A DNA stretch of 64,000 bases from Subsaximicrobium wynnwilliamsii (GCF_007997225.1 NZ_VORM01000002.1:280049-344048), one strand, 5' to 3'. Positions 1 to 9,101 are shown, counted from the stretch's first letter. Notes: generated from the sequence alone by a model not told the origin. Numbers and translations: made by a program.

Positions 1-1062
1 GTAGGAGCCCTCTTCATTTTTTCAGGTTTTATTAAACTGAATGATCCGCTTGGCTTTTCATATAAACTTGAGGAATATTTTAGCTACGATGTGTTGAATC
101 TTCCTTTTCTAATGCCTTATGCATTGGGGTTGGCCATATTTGTAGTGGTTTTTGAAGTCGTATTGGGCGTGTTTTTGCTCATTGGTTATAAGCCCAAATT
201 CACTGTGTTTAGCCTTTTGGCGATGATCGTCTTTTTTACATTCTTGACGTTTTATGCAGCTTATTTCGAAAAAGTCAAAGACTGCGGTTGTTTTGGGGAT
301 TTTCTAAAACTCACTCCCTGGGAATCATTTACTAAGGACCTCATCTTGTTGACACTCATTATTGTCTTGGTAATTGGCAGGCGTTTCATCAAACCCGTAT
401 TTAGTAGATTTGGCTTGACCGTTGCGGCATTGCTGAGCTTTATAGCCTGTTTGGGTTTTGGTTATTATGTATTGATGCACCTTCCTGCTTTAGATTTTAG
501 ACCTTATAAAGTAGGGGACAATCTTCTGGAAAACATGGAATTGCCAGAAGATGCACAAATGGCAATTTCAGATTATACATGGCATTATACGGAAGGAGGG
601 GAGGAGAAAACCTTGACCGATCGTGGGCGCGGGCCAAAATCTTACGATAAAATAATTAGTGTTGATACCAAAGTGATCCAAGAGGCCGATGTGCCTAAAA
701 TTCAAGATTTTTCCATTGAATCTGAAGATGAGGATTTGACTGAAGCATTTTTAAATAAAGACAAATTGGTAATCGTAGTGGCCTATAGCTTGGAAAAAGC
801 AGAAACTGCTGGTTGGAAAGATATAAAAGTCAAAACCGACGAGCTGAAGAAAAAAGGCTTTACTGTGATTGGAATGACCGCTTCTGGGGATGATAAAAAA
901 CAGGAGATTAGCGAGGCCTATGATTTGGATTTTGAGTTTTATCTGTGTGATGAAAAAGTGCTGAAAACAATTGTGCGCTCTAATCCAGGACTTGTTGTTC
1001 TCAAAAAGGGAACCGTGATTCAAAAGGTGCATTGGAATGATATCGACGATTTGGAATACTAA
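1..1062 (+). CDS. BT_3928-like / DoxX-MauE-type membrane protein, 5' truncated by window
   Basis: The frame is open from base 1, so the gene begins outside the window; the first internal start-like codon is GTG at 91, but the preceding 30 codons (SGFIKLNDPLGFSYKLEEYF) fit the family and belong to the protein. The N-terminal part shows about four membrane segments with a DCGCFGD motif between them, typical of the DoxX/MauE-like BT_3928 family of Bacteroidota. The C-terminal 180 residues are soluble and may form a thioredoxin-like domain (strand ... VVAYSLEKAETAGW ... GFTVIGMTASGDDK), but without an obvious CxxC. The function of the family is not established; DoxX/MauE membrane domains are associated with redox or thiol chemistry. 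The next gene downstream is an ABC permease on the same strand about 410 bp away. Confidence 0.75.
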   Translation, partial: VGALFIFSGFIKLNDPLGFSYKLEEYFSYDVLNLPFLMPYALGLAIFVVVFEVVLGVFLLIGYKPKFTVFSLLAMIVFFTFLTFYAAYFEKVKDCGCFGDFLKLTPWESFTKDLILLTLIIVLVIGRRFIKPVFSRFGLTVAALLSFIACLGFGYYVLMHLPALDFRPYKVGDNLLENMELPEDAQMAISDYTWHYTEGGEEKTLTDRGRGPKSYDKIISVDTKVIQEADVPKIQDFSIESEDEDLTEAFLNKDKLVIVVAYSLEKAETAGWKDIKVKTDELKKKGFTVIGMTASGDDKKQEISEAYDLDFEFYLCDEKVLKTIVRSNPGLVVLKKGTVIQKVHWNDIDDLEY

Positions 1063-1473
1063 GCACCACGCATTATAATTTGCAATGGATGCCAATAAAC
1101 AGTTCCAAATTAAATGAAAACGAAGCTCGTCATTGAGAATCTCAAATTGAAATCTGTTAAGCGGTTTAGAGTTCCTTGACTTATATCGGCCTCGAAAGTG
1201 GCTTGCTGAAACAATTCATCCTAAATGAGATCTGAGATGTTTAGCTGAAGCATTGGTTGCTTTTGTGAAAATCAATGGCAAATTGAAAGTCGGTAAGACG
1301 CCTTTCATACATAAGTGCAGAGGAGATCAAGACCATTGAATCTGAATCAAGACGTTTTAAAAAGGAATCTGTCGCATTTGAAACTCATAAACGGGATCCG
1401 CTCAAAATCACAGACAAAAATGAATCTATAGTACCGATACCATTTTTTATCTTAACAACAAACAACAAACCAA
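1063..1473. other. intergenic stretch, no gene seen
   Basis: About 410 bases between the BT_3928-like gene and the ABC permease. I see no coding frame of quality on either strand, no tRNA-like fold and no clear terminator. It may hold the promoter of the permease, but no convincing TANNTTTG box stands out. Confidence 0.5.
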
Positions 1474-2550
1474 CTGCTAAACTACCTCCTAAATAAAATC
1501 TTTTACGCCTTACTTACCTTATTTGGTGTGGTTACTGTGATATTTTTTTTATTCAACGTTTTGCCCGGCGATCCCGCGCAAATGATGTTGGGACAAAATG
1601 AGGACAGTGATCAAATTGCTGCCGTAAAAGCGAAGTATGGCTTTGACAAACCACTTTCCACACAGTATTTTTATTATTTGAACGATTTGTCTCCTATTTC
1701 GTTTCATTCCACCAAAACAAGTGATTACACGTATTTGGCAGAAGGTAAATATTCAGCAATAACATTGTTCACCATTGGAGAACATACCACTGTAATCAAA
1801 TTTCCTTACTTACGCGAAAGTTTCACAAAGCAAGGAAAAAAGGTGTCTGAGGTAATTGCTGAAACCTTGCCCAATACGGCGATTTTGGCGGTTTCGGCCA
1901 TTTGCATCGCCATTATTCTGGGCGTGATCTTGGGGATAGTATCTGCATTGTTCAAAGACCAATGGTTGGATAAGACCATACAGGTGTTCAGTACATTGGG
2001 TATGAGTGTGCCCTCGTTTTTTAGCGCGATTCTCTTTGCCTGGTTTTTTGGGTTTGTCTTGCACAAATACACCAACCTCGAAATGACAGGAAGTCTCTAC
2101 GAACTCGATGATTTTGGCGAAAAGATGCAGCTCCAATTAAAAAATCTAATTCTACCAGCAGTGGTCCTGGGCATTCGTCCCTTGGCAGTAGTGATCCAAT
2201 TGATGCGTAATTCTTTGTTGGAAGTTTTCAATCAAGATTACATTAGAACTGCAAGGGCTAAAGGGTTGAGTGAAATTCAAATCATTAGAAGACACGCCGT
2301 GAAAAACGCATTGAATCCTGTGGTTACAGCCATTTCCGGCTGGTTCGCTTCCATGCTGGCAGGAGCGGTTTTTGTAGAATACATTTTCGGTTGGAATGGC
2401 CTCGGTAAAGAAATCGTGAATGCCTTAAATACGCTGGATTTACCAGTGATTATGGGTGCAGTTTTGGTTATTGCATTGCTTTTCATAATCATCAATATTT
2501 TTGTGGATGTCATTTATGGCTGGTTGGACCCGAAGGTTAAACTTGAATGA
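1474..2550 (+). CDS. ABC transporter permease, DppB/OppB type
   Basis: Inner-membrane permease of the peptide/nickel (Dpp/Opp) ABC family. The N-terminal segment ends in the family motif FNVLPGDPA; six membrane segments follow, and the cytoplasmic coupling loop is clear (RTARAKGLSE, about residues 254-263 of this start), as is the C-terminal GAVFVEYIFGWNGLG signature. Length of about 358 aa suits the family. The start is odd: the frame is open only from 1456, after TAA at 1453-1455, and contains no ATG. CTG at 1474 begins exactly where homologous proteins begin (x-L-N-Y-L-L-N-K-I), whereas GTG at 1528 would cut into the first membrane helix. No ATPase, second permease or binding protein lies beside it, so its partners must be elsewhere. 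Confidence 0.85.
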   Translation: MLNYLLNKIFYALLTLFGVVTVIFFLFNVLPGDPAQMMLGQNEDSDQIAAVKAKYGFDKPLSTQYFYYLNDLSPISFHSTKTSDYTYLAEGKYSAITLFTIGEHTTVIKFPYLRESFTKQGKKVSEVIAETLPNTAILAVSAICIAIILGVILGIVSALFKDQWLDKTIQVFSTLGMSVPSFFSAILFAWFFGFVLHKYTNLEMTGSLYELDDFGEKMQLQLKNLILPAVVLGIRPLAVVIQLMRNSLLEVFNQDYIRTARAKGLSEIQIIRRHAVKNALNPVVTAISGWFASMLAGAVFVEYIFGWNGLGKEIVNALNTLDLPVIMGAVLVIALLFIIINIFVDVIYGWLDPKVKLE

Positions 2551-3193
2551 CTTGTCTCAGTCCCAGTTTTCAGTCGCAGTCTCAGTCGTGATTGAATTGT
2601 TTCTTCGCGTGCAAATTAGTCAGACAACTTTGCGCCTTTTAGGCTTCGTTAGAATACACAGCCAGCAACAACAAGCAACACTCCGATATAAAAATAATCC
2701 TTAGCCTGTGCTTCTGTATAAATATTTCCATGTACCAAAGTCCATGTTCATAGCACCCATTCTTCCGAAGCATCCTTAGGTCAGAATTTTTGTCAATTCC
2801 GAAGTGGAAAAGCTTACTTTCATAGAGCTCATAAAATGACATGAGGATAAAAAAGGCTAGCCGAATCTCAAAACATTGCAGACAGAAACTCCAGAAATCG
2901 CCTTTTTGTTTTTATCTTTGAATAAGACACGGCAAATTTGTTGACGCAGCAGCATGAACTATAGGTTTATGCTCTGTGTTATTTCAAAATATGGGTTTTT
3001 AATTTACTTGGCGATAGCGCTTCTTTCAATATTTTGAACAAGCGATTCAGCGACTAAAATGCTGTCAAAATTTTAGAATCTCAATTCAATAGATTTAAGA
3101 TCAACTAATTTCGACAAGACTTTGAAGGCCTTGTCATTATAAATAAAATTAAAGTTTAACTAAAACATACCACGCTCAAGACGTGGCACAGCG
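2551..3193. other. 640-bp intergenic region with a repeat relative and a hairpin before tpiA
   Basis: No convincing gene; a 67-codon minus-strand frame here looks accidental. Three things are visible. A short stretch of CAGTC-rich simple repeats lies just after the permease (about 2557-2590). At 2757-2790 there is a segment (CATTCTTCCGAAGC, ATCCTTAGGTC) resembling part of the 113-bp tandem repeat at the window end. A CCACG-N7-CGTGG hairpin lies at about 3170-3186, only 7 bases before the tpiA ATG, where it could affect translation. Confidence 0.5.
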
Positions 3194-3943
3194 ATGAGAA
3201 AACACATAGTAGCAGGCAACTGGAAAATGAACAACGATCTAGCGGAAACAGAAACTTTACTTTCCGATTTGAAAAAACAATCCAAAACCTCAAATGCCGA
3301 GGTCATGATTTCTCCAGCATTCACAAATCTTTGGCATGCTTTTCAGTCCACTCGAGAGGATGATATTGAGGTCATCGCCCAAAACATGCACTTTGCTGAA
3401 AACGGGGCTTATACAGGCGAGGTTAGCGCCAGCATGCTCAAAAGCATTGGTGTTAAGACGGTGATTTTAGGTCACAGTGAACGTCGCGCTTATTATAATG
3501 AAACCGACGCATCTTTGGCAAAAAAAGTAGATGCAGCTTTAGCAAACGAGTTGCGCGTCATTTTCTGTTTTGGAGAGGAATTGAAAGATAGAAAGGCTGG
3601 AGATCAAGAAAAAATCGTTGCAAGCCAGATCAAGAATGCGCTATTTCATTTGGATGCAGCCGCTTTTAAGAACATCGTTTTGGCCTACGAGCCTGTTTGG
3701 GCCATCGGTACTGGAGAAACTGCAAGCCCAGAGCAAGCGCAAGACATGCACGCGTTTATTAGAAAAACTTTAGACGGTAAATATGGTGTCAACGTGGCCA
3801 ATACCATGAGTATTCTTTATGGCGGAAGCGTAAAACCTGCAAACGCAAGAGAGATTTTCTCCAAACCCGACGTTGACGGCGGATTGATTGGGGGCGCATC
3901 CCTCAAGGCAGAAGATTTCTACGCGATTGTGAATGCTTTTTAA
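3194..3943 (+). CDS. tpiA: triose-phosphate isomerase
   Basis: Cytosolic glycolytic enzyme interconverting dihydroxyacetone phosphate and glyceraldehyde 3-phosphate. The 249-residue length is the family norm. All catalytic elements are present: N9 and K11 in GNWKMN, catalytic H94 in GHSERR, catalytic E166 in AYEPVWAIGTG, and the phosphate-binding YGGSV near residue 209 followed by GGLIGGASL. The ATG at 3194 gives the standard N-terminus MRKHIVAGNWK. It is monocistronic as far as can be seen: the next gene is convergent, with a 20-bp gap. The order tpiA ... prmA ... clpS is common in Flavobacteriia (from memory of the group). Confidence 0.98.
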   Translation: MRKHIVAGNWKMNNDLAETETLLSDLKKQSKTSNAEVMISPAFTNLWHAFQSTREDDIEVIAQNMHFAENGAYTGEVSASMLKSIGVKTVILGHSERRAYYNETDASLAKKVDAALANELRVIFCFGEELKDRKAGDQEKIVASQIKNALFHLDAAAFKNIVLAYEPVWAIGTGETASPEQAQDMHAFIRKTLDGKYGVNVANTMSILYGGSVKPANAREIFSKPDVDGGLIGGASLKAEDFYAIVNAF

Positions 3944-3963
3944 GAGAACAAGATCGTTTTAGA

Positions 3964-5166
3964 TTAAATTCCTATTTCAACCTGAAAGCGTAAATACCAG
4001 TTTTCAGCATGGGTAGTATCAAAATAGTTGAGGTCAGTTCTTGTGACTTCCGCTTGCAGTTTGAGAGCATGTTCCCAGATGTATTTGGTAACTCCCAATG
4101 TGTACTGATTGGCTTGAGGTGTTAAACTTGCAATTTTAGCATTGGGTGTTTGATGTGAAAATCGACCAATCACTTCATAGTTGTTTTCAAATAGATAGCT
4201 TAACTGCGTATCAAACCCGTCGCCAACATAAGCGTATTCGAGATTGTTGCTATCGTTTGGATTGATTGTGATGGGGTCATCAGCCATCCGTTTCATATAA
4301 GCCGCTTGAAAGGCCCAGCCATCATATTTGACGACCGTATCAACAAACAAGGATTTCAAATCCCGTCTCTCAAATAGTTCGTTTCCCAGTGTTCCTTGGT
4401 TTCGTCTTGCTTTCTCGTTGTAATGATACACTCCAGAAATCATGATTTTAGGCCTGTCTTCGCGCTTTAAATCACCTTCAAAAAATGTTCCGTTGCTTTG
4501 AAAAGAGCCAAGAGGGAACAGTTCCAGTTTACCTGTAAATGCCAAACCATTATCGGGTTCTCTGGTCCAGTTTCGCCCTTCTCCAGTGCTGATCGCTGTT
4601 TTGACATTGTATGAAAATTTAGTTTCCAACTCGTTCAGATAGTAAATTTGTAGACCAAAATCACGATCAATATTGAAACGTGCATTATTGATACTTCTGT
4701 CGGTTAATTGTAATGCGCCAGAAGAGTTGATACGCTGTCTGTTTCCAGGTAATTTTGTTTGACCAAACCCAATGTTCCAATGTTTGTTTGGCCGGTAAAA
4801 AACGACTGCATCTCTAATGATATTTATGTTCTCTCCATTTTCAATTGCGCCAACATCTCCAGGTGAAAATGACAATTGGATCACGTAAATTATTTTTGGG
4901 TCACCAACATAACCATCAAATCGCAATCGCAAGCGTCTTATCAAAGCTTCATAAGCTGGGTCCTCATCATCATTGCGGAGGTAAGTAACCCTGTTTTGCA
5001 TCCTAAAGCGAATATTAAGTTGAAAAATACTGTCGGCTGATGTAATTCCTAAGCCTTTTCCATAATTGTAATAGGGAAGTGCCGAAAGTTTTATATCGTT
5101 ATTATCCTGTGCTTTTACAGAAGAAAAAACGAGTAATACCATTAAACAAAAAAACAGATTTTTCAT
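3964..5166 (-). CDS. outer-membrane porin, phosphate-selective OprO/OprP-like
   Basis: A 400-residue beta-barrel protein with a signal peptide (MKNLFFCLMVLLVFSSVKAQ). The mature part is rich in alternating aromatic strands and ends on a beta-strand WYLRFQVEIGI typical of outer-membrane barrels. The pattern (SIFQLNIRFRMQNRVTY, RRLRLRFDGYVGDPKIIY, RDAVVFYRP) matches the OprO/OprP porin family used for anion or phosphate uptake, but true substrate selectivity cannot be read from the sequence. An upstream ATG at 5187 would add seven residues before a normal signal peptide, so 5166 is preferred. It is divergent from prmA, which starts 67 bases away. Confidence 0.85.
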   Translation of the reverse strand: MKNLFFCLMVLLVFSSVKAQDNNDIKLSALPYYNYGKGLGITSADSIFQLNIRFRMQNRVTYLRNDDEDPAYEALIRRLRLRFDGYVGDPKIIYVIQLSFSPGDVGAIENGENINIIRDAVVFYRPNKHWNIGFGQTKLPGNRQRINSSGALQLTDRSINNARFNIDRDFGLQIYYLNELETKFSYNVKTAISTGEGRNWTREPDNGLAFTGKLELFPLGSFQSNGTFFEGDLKREDRPKIMISGVYHYNEKARRNQGTLGNELFERRDLKSLFVDTVVKYDGWAFQAAYMKRMADDPITINPNDSNNLEYAYVGDGFDTQLSYLFENNYEVIGRFSHQTPNAKIASLTPQANQYTLGVTKYIWEHALKLQAEVTRTDLNYFDTTHAENWYLRFQVEIGI

Positions 5167-5233
5167 AAAATTTTTTATTGGCCGCAAATGTACTAACTAA
5201 TATGAATGATTAGTAAATTTGAAAAAAAAAATC

Positions 5234-6067
5234 ATGGCAGAAGGATATATAGAATATCAGTTTAAAGTCGAACCCTTACAACCAGCAGTAGACATTCTAA
5301 TCGCTGAATTGGGCGATGCAGGTTTTGAAAGTTTTGTAGAAACCGAAGCAGGTGTTTCCGCTTACATCCAAAAAAAGGAATGGCACGACGGTATCTTAGA
5401 CGATACCCAGATTTTAAAGTCCGATGAATTTGAGATTTCCTACACTTCTGAAGCAATTGAACAAACCAACTGGAATGTAGAGTGGGAGAAGAACTTCAAT
5501 GCTATAGTTGTCGATGATATGTGTTCTGTAAGAGCACCTTTCCACGAGAAGCCCAATACCAAGTACGATATAATCATTGAACCAAAGATGAGTTTTGGCA
5601 CAGGACATCATGAAACAACGCACATGATGATTCAGCATATTTTGAAAGCAGATCTTCAGGATAAATCGGTGTTAGACATGGGTTGTGGTACAGGAGTTTT
5701 AGCGATACTTGCCGAAATGAGGGGCGCCAAACCCATTGATGCCATTGATTATGACAATTGGTGTTATCTCAACAGTCTCGAGAATGTGGAGCGTAACAAT
5801 TGCGAACACATCACTGTGCTCGAAGGTGATGCGCAGCTGCTTTGTGGTAAAAATTATGATGTTATTATTGCCAATATCAATAGAAATATCCTGCTTCAAG
5901 ATCTTGCTGTTTATGCAAAGGCGTTAAATAGTGAAGGCTCGTTGTTTCTCAGCGGATTCTACAACGAGGATATCGCTAGTATTGAAGCCGAATGTGAGCG
6001 ATTAGGCCTAAAGCGTTCAGCGACATTAGAACGTAATAAATGGGTGGCTTTAAAATTCAAGAACTAA
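5234..6067 (+). CDS. prmA: ribosomal protein L11 methyltransferase
   Basis: SAM-dependent enzyme that trimethylates ribosomal protein L11. The N-terminal substrate-recognition domain (YIEYQFKVEP ... ) is followed by the linker EPKMSFGTGHHETTHMM and SAM motif I VLDMGCGTGVLAILA; the catalytic-domain motif ANINRNIL replaces the usual N(I/P)-x-x-x-L pattern. Length 277 aa is normal. The start is ATG at 5234: the open frame begins at TTG 5219, but that is preceded by no better signal and would add only MKKKI. It is followed at 115 bp by clpS on the same strand. Confidence 0.97.
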   Translation: MAEGYIEYQFKVEPLQPAVDILIAELGDAGFESFVETEAGVSAYIQKKEWHDGILDDTQILKSDEFEISYTSEAIEQTNWNVEWEKNFNAIVVDDMCSVRAPFHEKPNTKYDIIIEPKMSFGTGHHETTHMMIQHILKADLQDKSVLDMGCGTGVLAILAEMRGAKPIDAIDYDNWCYLNSLENVERNNCEHITVLEGDAQLLCGKNYDVIIANINRNILLQDLAVYAKALNSEGSLFLSGFYNEDIASIEAECERLGLKRSATLERNKWVALKFKN

Positions 6068-6182
6068 TAAATGTTAAGATATTGAGAAGCTTTAAAACCG
6101 TAAGCTTAAATTTTGTAATTTTGCTATGGGTACAAGAAATTTGCCTCTATTATACTCAAATTTAAAGAAGTACGCATAAATT

Positions 6183-6458
6183 ATGAGCACCAAAGAAAAA
6201 ATACAGGAAGAATCACAAGTTGATACTTTAGAACAGCATCTCAATGAGATTGTGTTGTTTAATGACGATGTCAATAGCTTTGATCATGTCATAGATACCT
6301 TGATGTATGTGTGCAACCACACGCCAGAACAGGCGGAGCAATGCTCAATCTTAGTGCACTACAAAGGCAAATGTACCGTTAAGACCGGTACATACGATGA
6401 GCTTGAACCTAAATGCTCCAAGCTTTTGGAAGCAGGTTTGAGTGCTGAAATTGTGTAA
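6183..6458 (+). CDS. clpS: ATP-dependent Clp protease adaptor ClpS
   Basis: Small adaptor (91 aa) that hands N-degron substrates to ClpA/ClpC-ClpP. The core motif LFNDDVNSFDHVIDTLM (about residues 24-40) holds the N-end-rule binding pocket residues N, D and the following aliphatic face; HTPEQAEQCSILVHYKGKC is the second conserved helix and strand, followed by a typical C-terminal helix. A TAATTTTG box, fitting the Bacteroidota -7 consensus, lies at 6116-6123. It sits downstream of prmA but probably has its own promoter. Confidence 0.97.
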   Translation: MSTKEKIQEESQVDTLEQHLNEIVLFNDDVNSFDHVIDTLMYVCNHTPEQAEQCSILVHYKGKCTVKTGTYDELEPKCSKLLEAGLSAEIV

Positions 6459-6478
6459 TTATTAGTTGATTGTTTTAA

Positions 6479-6604
6479 TCATTTTTGAATACGCTTTTCC
6501 AATTTCTCAACAACTATTAATTTTTCAATGAGTATTTTACTACTGAATTGTTCAGGAGATGAATCTAGATCTCCATGTTGAATAAGTAATTTTTTGCTAA
6601 CCAT
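6479..6604 (-). CDS. possible small protein, 41 aa
   Basis: An ATG-started frame on the minus strand (MVSKKLLIQHGDLDSSPEQF, then SSKILIEKLIVVEKLEKRIQK). The C-terminal half is an amphipathic, charged helix that resembles the tails of small antitoxin-like proteins of Bacteroidota, but I do not recognise a family. It lies between clpS (convergent) and the 3' end of the cstB-like gene, on the same strand as the latter and 125 bp downstream of its stop. It may be chance. Confidence 0.25.
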   Translation of the reverse strand: MVSKKLLIQHGDLDSSPEQFSSKILIEKLIVVEKLEKRIQK

Positions 6605-6728
6605 CTTCTAAATTTTTTAGCTGAACACAATTTTTATTGATTGGAAGTATCAAAAACAAGAAACGGTTCAGGATTATAAAATCTCGGAAGGTTTCGTGTT
6701 TTTGACTCTGCGTTGCTGCGATAAAAAA

Positions 6729-8135
6729 CTACAATGTAGACGGACAAATAAATTCTGTAATTGGCAAATCGGTATGTTTAATCGCGCCAAATCCTCCAGC
6801 AACATCTACCAAATCATGATATCCTCTAGCCTTTAAGATAGAGGCGGCAATCACACTTCTGTAACCACCAGCGCAGTGTATGTGGTAAGTTTTGTCTTTA
6901 GAGACTTCATTCATGTGGCTATTGATATAATCCAAGGCAAAATGCTGTGCATCTTCCAAGTGCTTGCTTTTATATTCGCCATCTCTTCTAACGTCCAAGA
7001 TGTTGAGATCTTCAGATTTAGCCAATTTGGCAAATGTTTCCGCAGAAATGGATTTTAGTTTATCAATATCTCTGCCCGAAGCTTTCCAAGCATCCATGCC
7101 ACCTTCCAAATAGCCCAAAGTATTGTCATAACCCACGCGTGATAGTCGCGTCACGGCTTCTTCGCTTTGACCTTCTGGCGCAATCAATAAGATGGGTTGC
7201 TTGATATCGGTTATCAAAGCGCCAACCCAAGGGGCGAATTGCCCGTTGAGACCTATGAAAATGGAATTAGGGATGTGGGCTTCAATGAAATCTGCTTGGT
7301 TACGCACATCCAAAACCAGGGCGTCTTGATTATTGGCAATCGTTTCAAATGCTTCAGGCGATAACGGAATGTTTCCGGTCTTTAACACAGTTTCAAAATT
7401 ATCGTATCCAGACTTATTAAGCATGGCGTTTTTGGCGAAATATTGTGGGGGTGGTGCGATACCGTCCAATACTTCTGCAACAAATTCAGCCTTGGTCATA
7501 TCTTTCCGTAGGGCATAGTTGGTTTTTTTCTCATGGCCTATGCTTCCCACCGTTTCTTTGCTCAAGTTTTTTCCGCAGGCCGATCCAGCGCCGTGTGCAG
7601 GATATACAATAACCTCATTGGCGAGTGGCATTATTTTATTCCGAAGGGAATCATAGAGCATGCCTGCAAGGTCTTCCTTGGTTAAATCGGACTTAATTGC
7701 CAAATCAGGACGTCCAACATCGCCAAGAAACAAGGTGTCTCCAGAAAATAGGGCGTGATCTTTCCCCTGCGCATCAATGAGCAAATAGCTTGTGGATTCA
7801 AGCGTGTGCCCGGGTGTATGTAAGGCTTTGATGATGATGTTTCCCAGTTTGAATTCCTCATTATCTGCTGCTGAATGGATGTCGTAACTCGTTTTAGCTC
7901 CCGGGCCAAAAACGATGGTAGCGCCGGTCTTGTTTGCCAAATCAATATGGCCAGAAACAAAATCGGCATGGAAATGCGTCTCAAAAATATATTTGATTTT
8001 TGAACCACTAGCTTGGGCTTTATCAATATATTGTTGCGTCTCTCTCATGGGGTCAATGATGGCCACTTCGCCTTGGGATTCGATATAATAAGCGCCTTGT
8101 GCCAGGCAGCCTGTATAAATTTGTTCAATGTTCAT
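6729..8135 (-). CDS. CstB-like persulfide dioxygenase / pseudo-rhodanese / rhodanese fusion
   Basis: Three-domain sulfur-detoxifying enzyme with the architecture of CstB: an N-terminal metallo-beta-lactamase persulfide dioxygenase, a central inactive rhodanese and a C-terminal active rhodanese. Domain 1 shows the iron ligands in THFHAD (H54, H56, D58), H110 in HTPGHT, D133 in SGDTLF and H181 in PAHGAGSACGK. The central rhodanese (about 255-355) has LLIAPEGQ at the catalytic loop, so no cysteine. The C-terminal rhodanese (about 365-465) has the loop HCAGGYRS with C421. By family knowledge it would oxidise or transfer persulfide sulfur to sulfite or thiosulfate in the cytosol. It is last in a minus-strand cluster with TauE/SafE, YeeE/YedE and a Crp/Fnr regulator, which fits sulfite/thiosulfate export and uptake. 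Confidence 0.9.
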   Translation of the reverse strand: MNIEQIYTGCLAQGAYYIESQGEVAIIDPMRETQQYIDKAQASGSKIKYIFETHFHADFVSGHIDLANKTGATIVFGPGAKTSYDIHSAADNEEFKLGNIIIKALHTPGHTLESTSYLLIDAQGKDHALFSGDTLFLGDVGRPDLAIKSDLTKEDLAGMLYDSLRNKIMPLANEVIVYPAHGAGSACGKNLSKETVGSIGHEKKTNYALRKDMTKAEFVAEVLDGIAPPPQYFAKNAMLNKSGYDNFETVLKTGNIPLSPEAFETIANNQDALVLDVRNQADFIEAHIPNSIFIGLNGQFAPWVGALITDIKQPILLIAPEGQSEEAVTRLSRVGYDNTLGYLEGGMDAWKASGRDIDKLKSISAETFAKLAKSEDLNILDVRRDGEYKSKHLEDAQHFALDYINSHMNEVSKDKTYHIHCAGGYRSVIAASILKARGYHDLVDVAGGFGAIKHTDLPITEFICPSTL

Positions 8136-8191
8136 AAACTGAAAGATTTAGGTTGTAACTAAAAGAAATTTGGTACTTATTTTGTTTCCTT

Positions 8192-8236
8192 CAAAGATAG
8201 GGTACCGTTGAAGTCCACTTTGTGACTTTTGTCACT
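8192..8236 (-). promoter_or_regulatory. predicted cstB promoter with Crp/Fnr-type operator
   Basis: Reading the minus strand, a TATCTTTG box (8199-8192) fits the Bacteroidota -7 consensus TANNTTTG. Upstream at 8236-8221 is an inverted repeat whose plus strand reads TGTGACTTTTGTCACT, matching TGTGA-N6-TCACA with one mismatch. Assuming a start site near 8187, the operator centre is about 41.5 bases upstream, the class II activator position, and no TTTG -33 element is present. The regulator could be the Crp/Fnr protein at 10267-10902. Confidence 0.55.
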
Positions 8237-8239
8237 GTA

Positions 8240-9037
8240 CTAAAATAGTTCCCGGTATAGGATCGCTATGGCCACTAAAAGTGTAAACCATCCAAAACCG
8301 CGTTTTAATTTTTCGGCACTAATATATTTTGAAACATAAACACCAACAATAATCCCCAGGATGGAAATGCCTGAAAAGATGAGTAAAAATGGCCATTCAA
8401 TGCTTCTGCTTTGAAGGTCGCCCGTGAAACCAATGAGTGAATTGAGCGCGATGATGAATAAAGAACTGCCAATTGCGGTTTTCATGGGCATTTTGGCCAA
8501 GAGTACCAAAGCTGGTATGATTAGGAAACCTCCGCCAGCACCAACGACCCCTGTAAGTAGACCAACACAAATACCAATCAAAATTAGAAATGGGATATGG
8601 ATGCTTTCGGCTTTTTCTTTAGACTCTAAATCCTCATGTGATTGAATCATCGAGAGAGAAGCCAAAAACATGATGACCCCAAAAAAGGCCATAATGAAAA
8701 GGTCTTTCGTGATGATTAGGTTGTCGGTTTGGAATAGAATATCTGGAATGGCGGGCACCAGATACCTCCTCGTAAAATATACCACTGTAAAGGCCGGTAT
8801 TGCAAATATGATGGCTGTTTTAAAATCGATGAGTTGTTTCCGGTAATTTTGAAAAGCGCCAATAGAAGAGGTAGTACCCACCACAAAGAGTGAATAGGCA
8901 GTGGCTGTAACTGGATTTACACCAACTAAATACACGAGTACTGGGACCGTAATGATTGAGCCGCCACCACCAGTGAGTCCTAAGACAAGTCCCACAGCAA
9001 AGGCGCCAACATATCCTAAAATAGTATATAGTTCCAT
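8240..9037 (-). CDS. TauE/SafE-family sulfite/organosulfonate exporter
   Basis: Polytopic inner-membrane protein of 265 aa with about eight membrane segments. Two internal repeats each carry the family signature: GLVLGLTGGGGSIITVPVLVY near the N-terminus and VGLLTGVVGAGGGFLIIPALV in the second half. The family moves sulfite or sulfonates and related anions. ATG at 9037 (MELYTILGYVG) is preferred over a TTG eight codons upstream. It lies 104 bp upstream of the cstB-like gene on the same strand, suggesting that it exports the sulfite made by that enzyme (inference from context). Confidence 0.92.
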   Translation of the reverse strand: MELYTILGYVGAFAVGLVLGLTGGGGSIITVPVLVYLVGVNPVTATAYSLFVVGTTSSIGAFQNYRKQLIDFKTAIIFAIPAFTVVYFTRRYLVPAIPDILFQTDNLIITKDLFIMAFFGVIMFLASLSMIQSHEDLESKEKAESIHIPFLILIGICVGLLTGVVGAGGGFLIIPALVLLAKMPMKTAIGSSLFIIALNSLIGFTGDLQSRSIEWPFLLIFSGISILGIIVGVYVSKYISAEKLKRGFGWFTLLVAIAILYRELF

Positions 9038-9101
9038 TATTTCATTTTTGGTAAAAGACAATTTAACATTATTTCGGCCATACTACTTGGAGTTTAGTCT
9101 T

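Noticed and set aside
2639..2842. 67-codon minus-strand frame between the ABC permease and tpiA
   Set aside because: No family feature and it covers a repeat-derived segment; composition looks non-coding.
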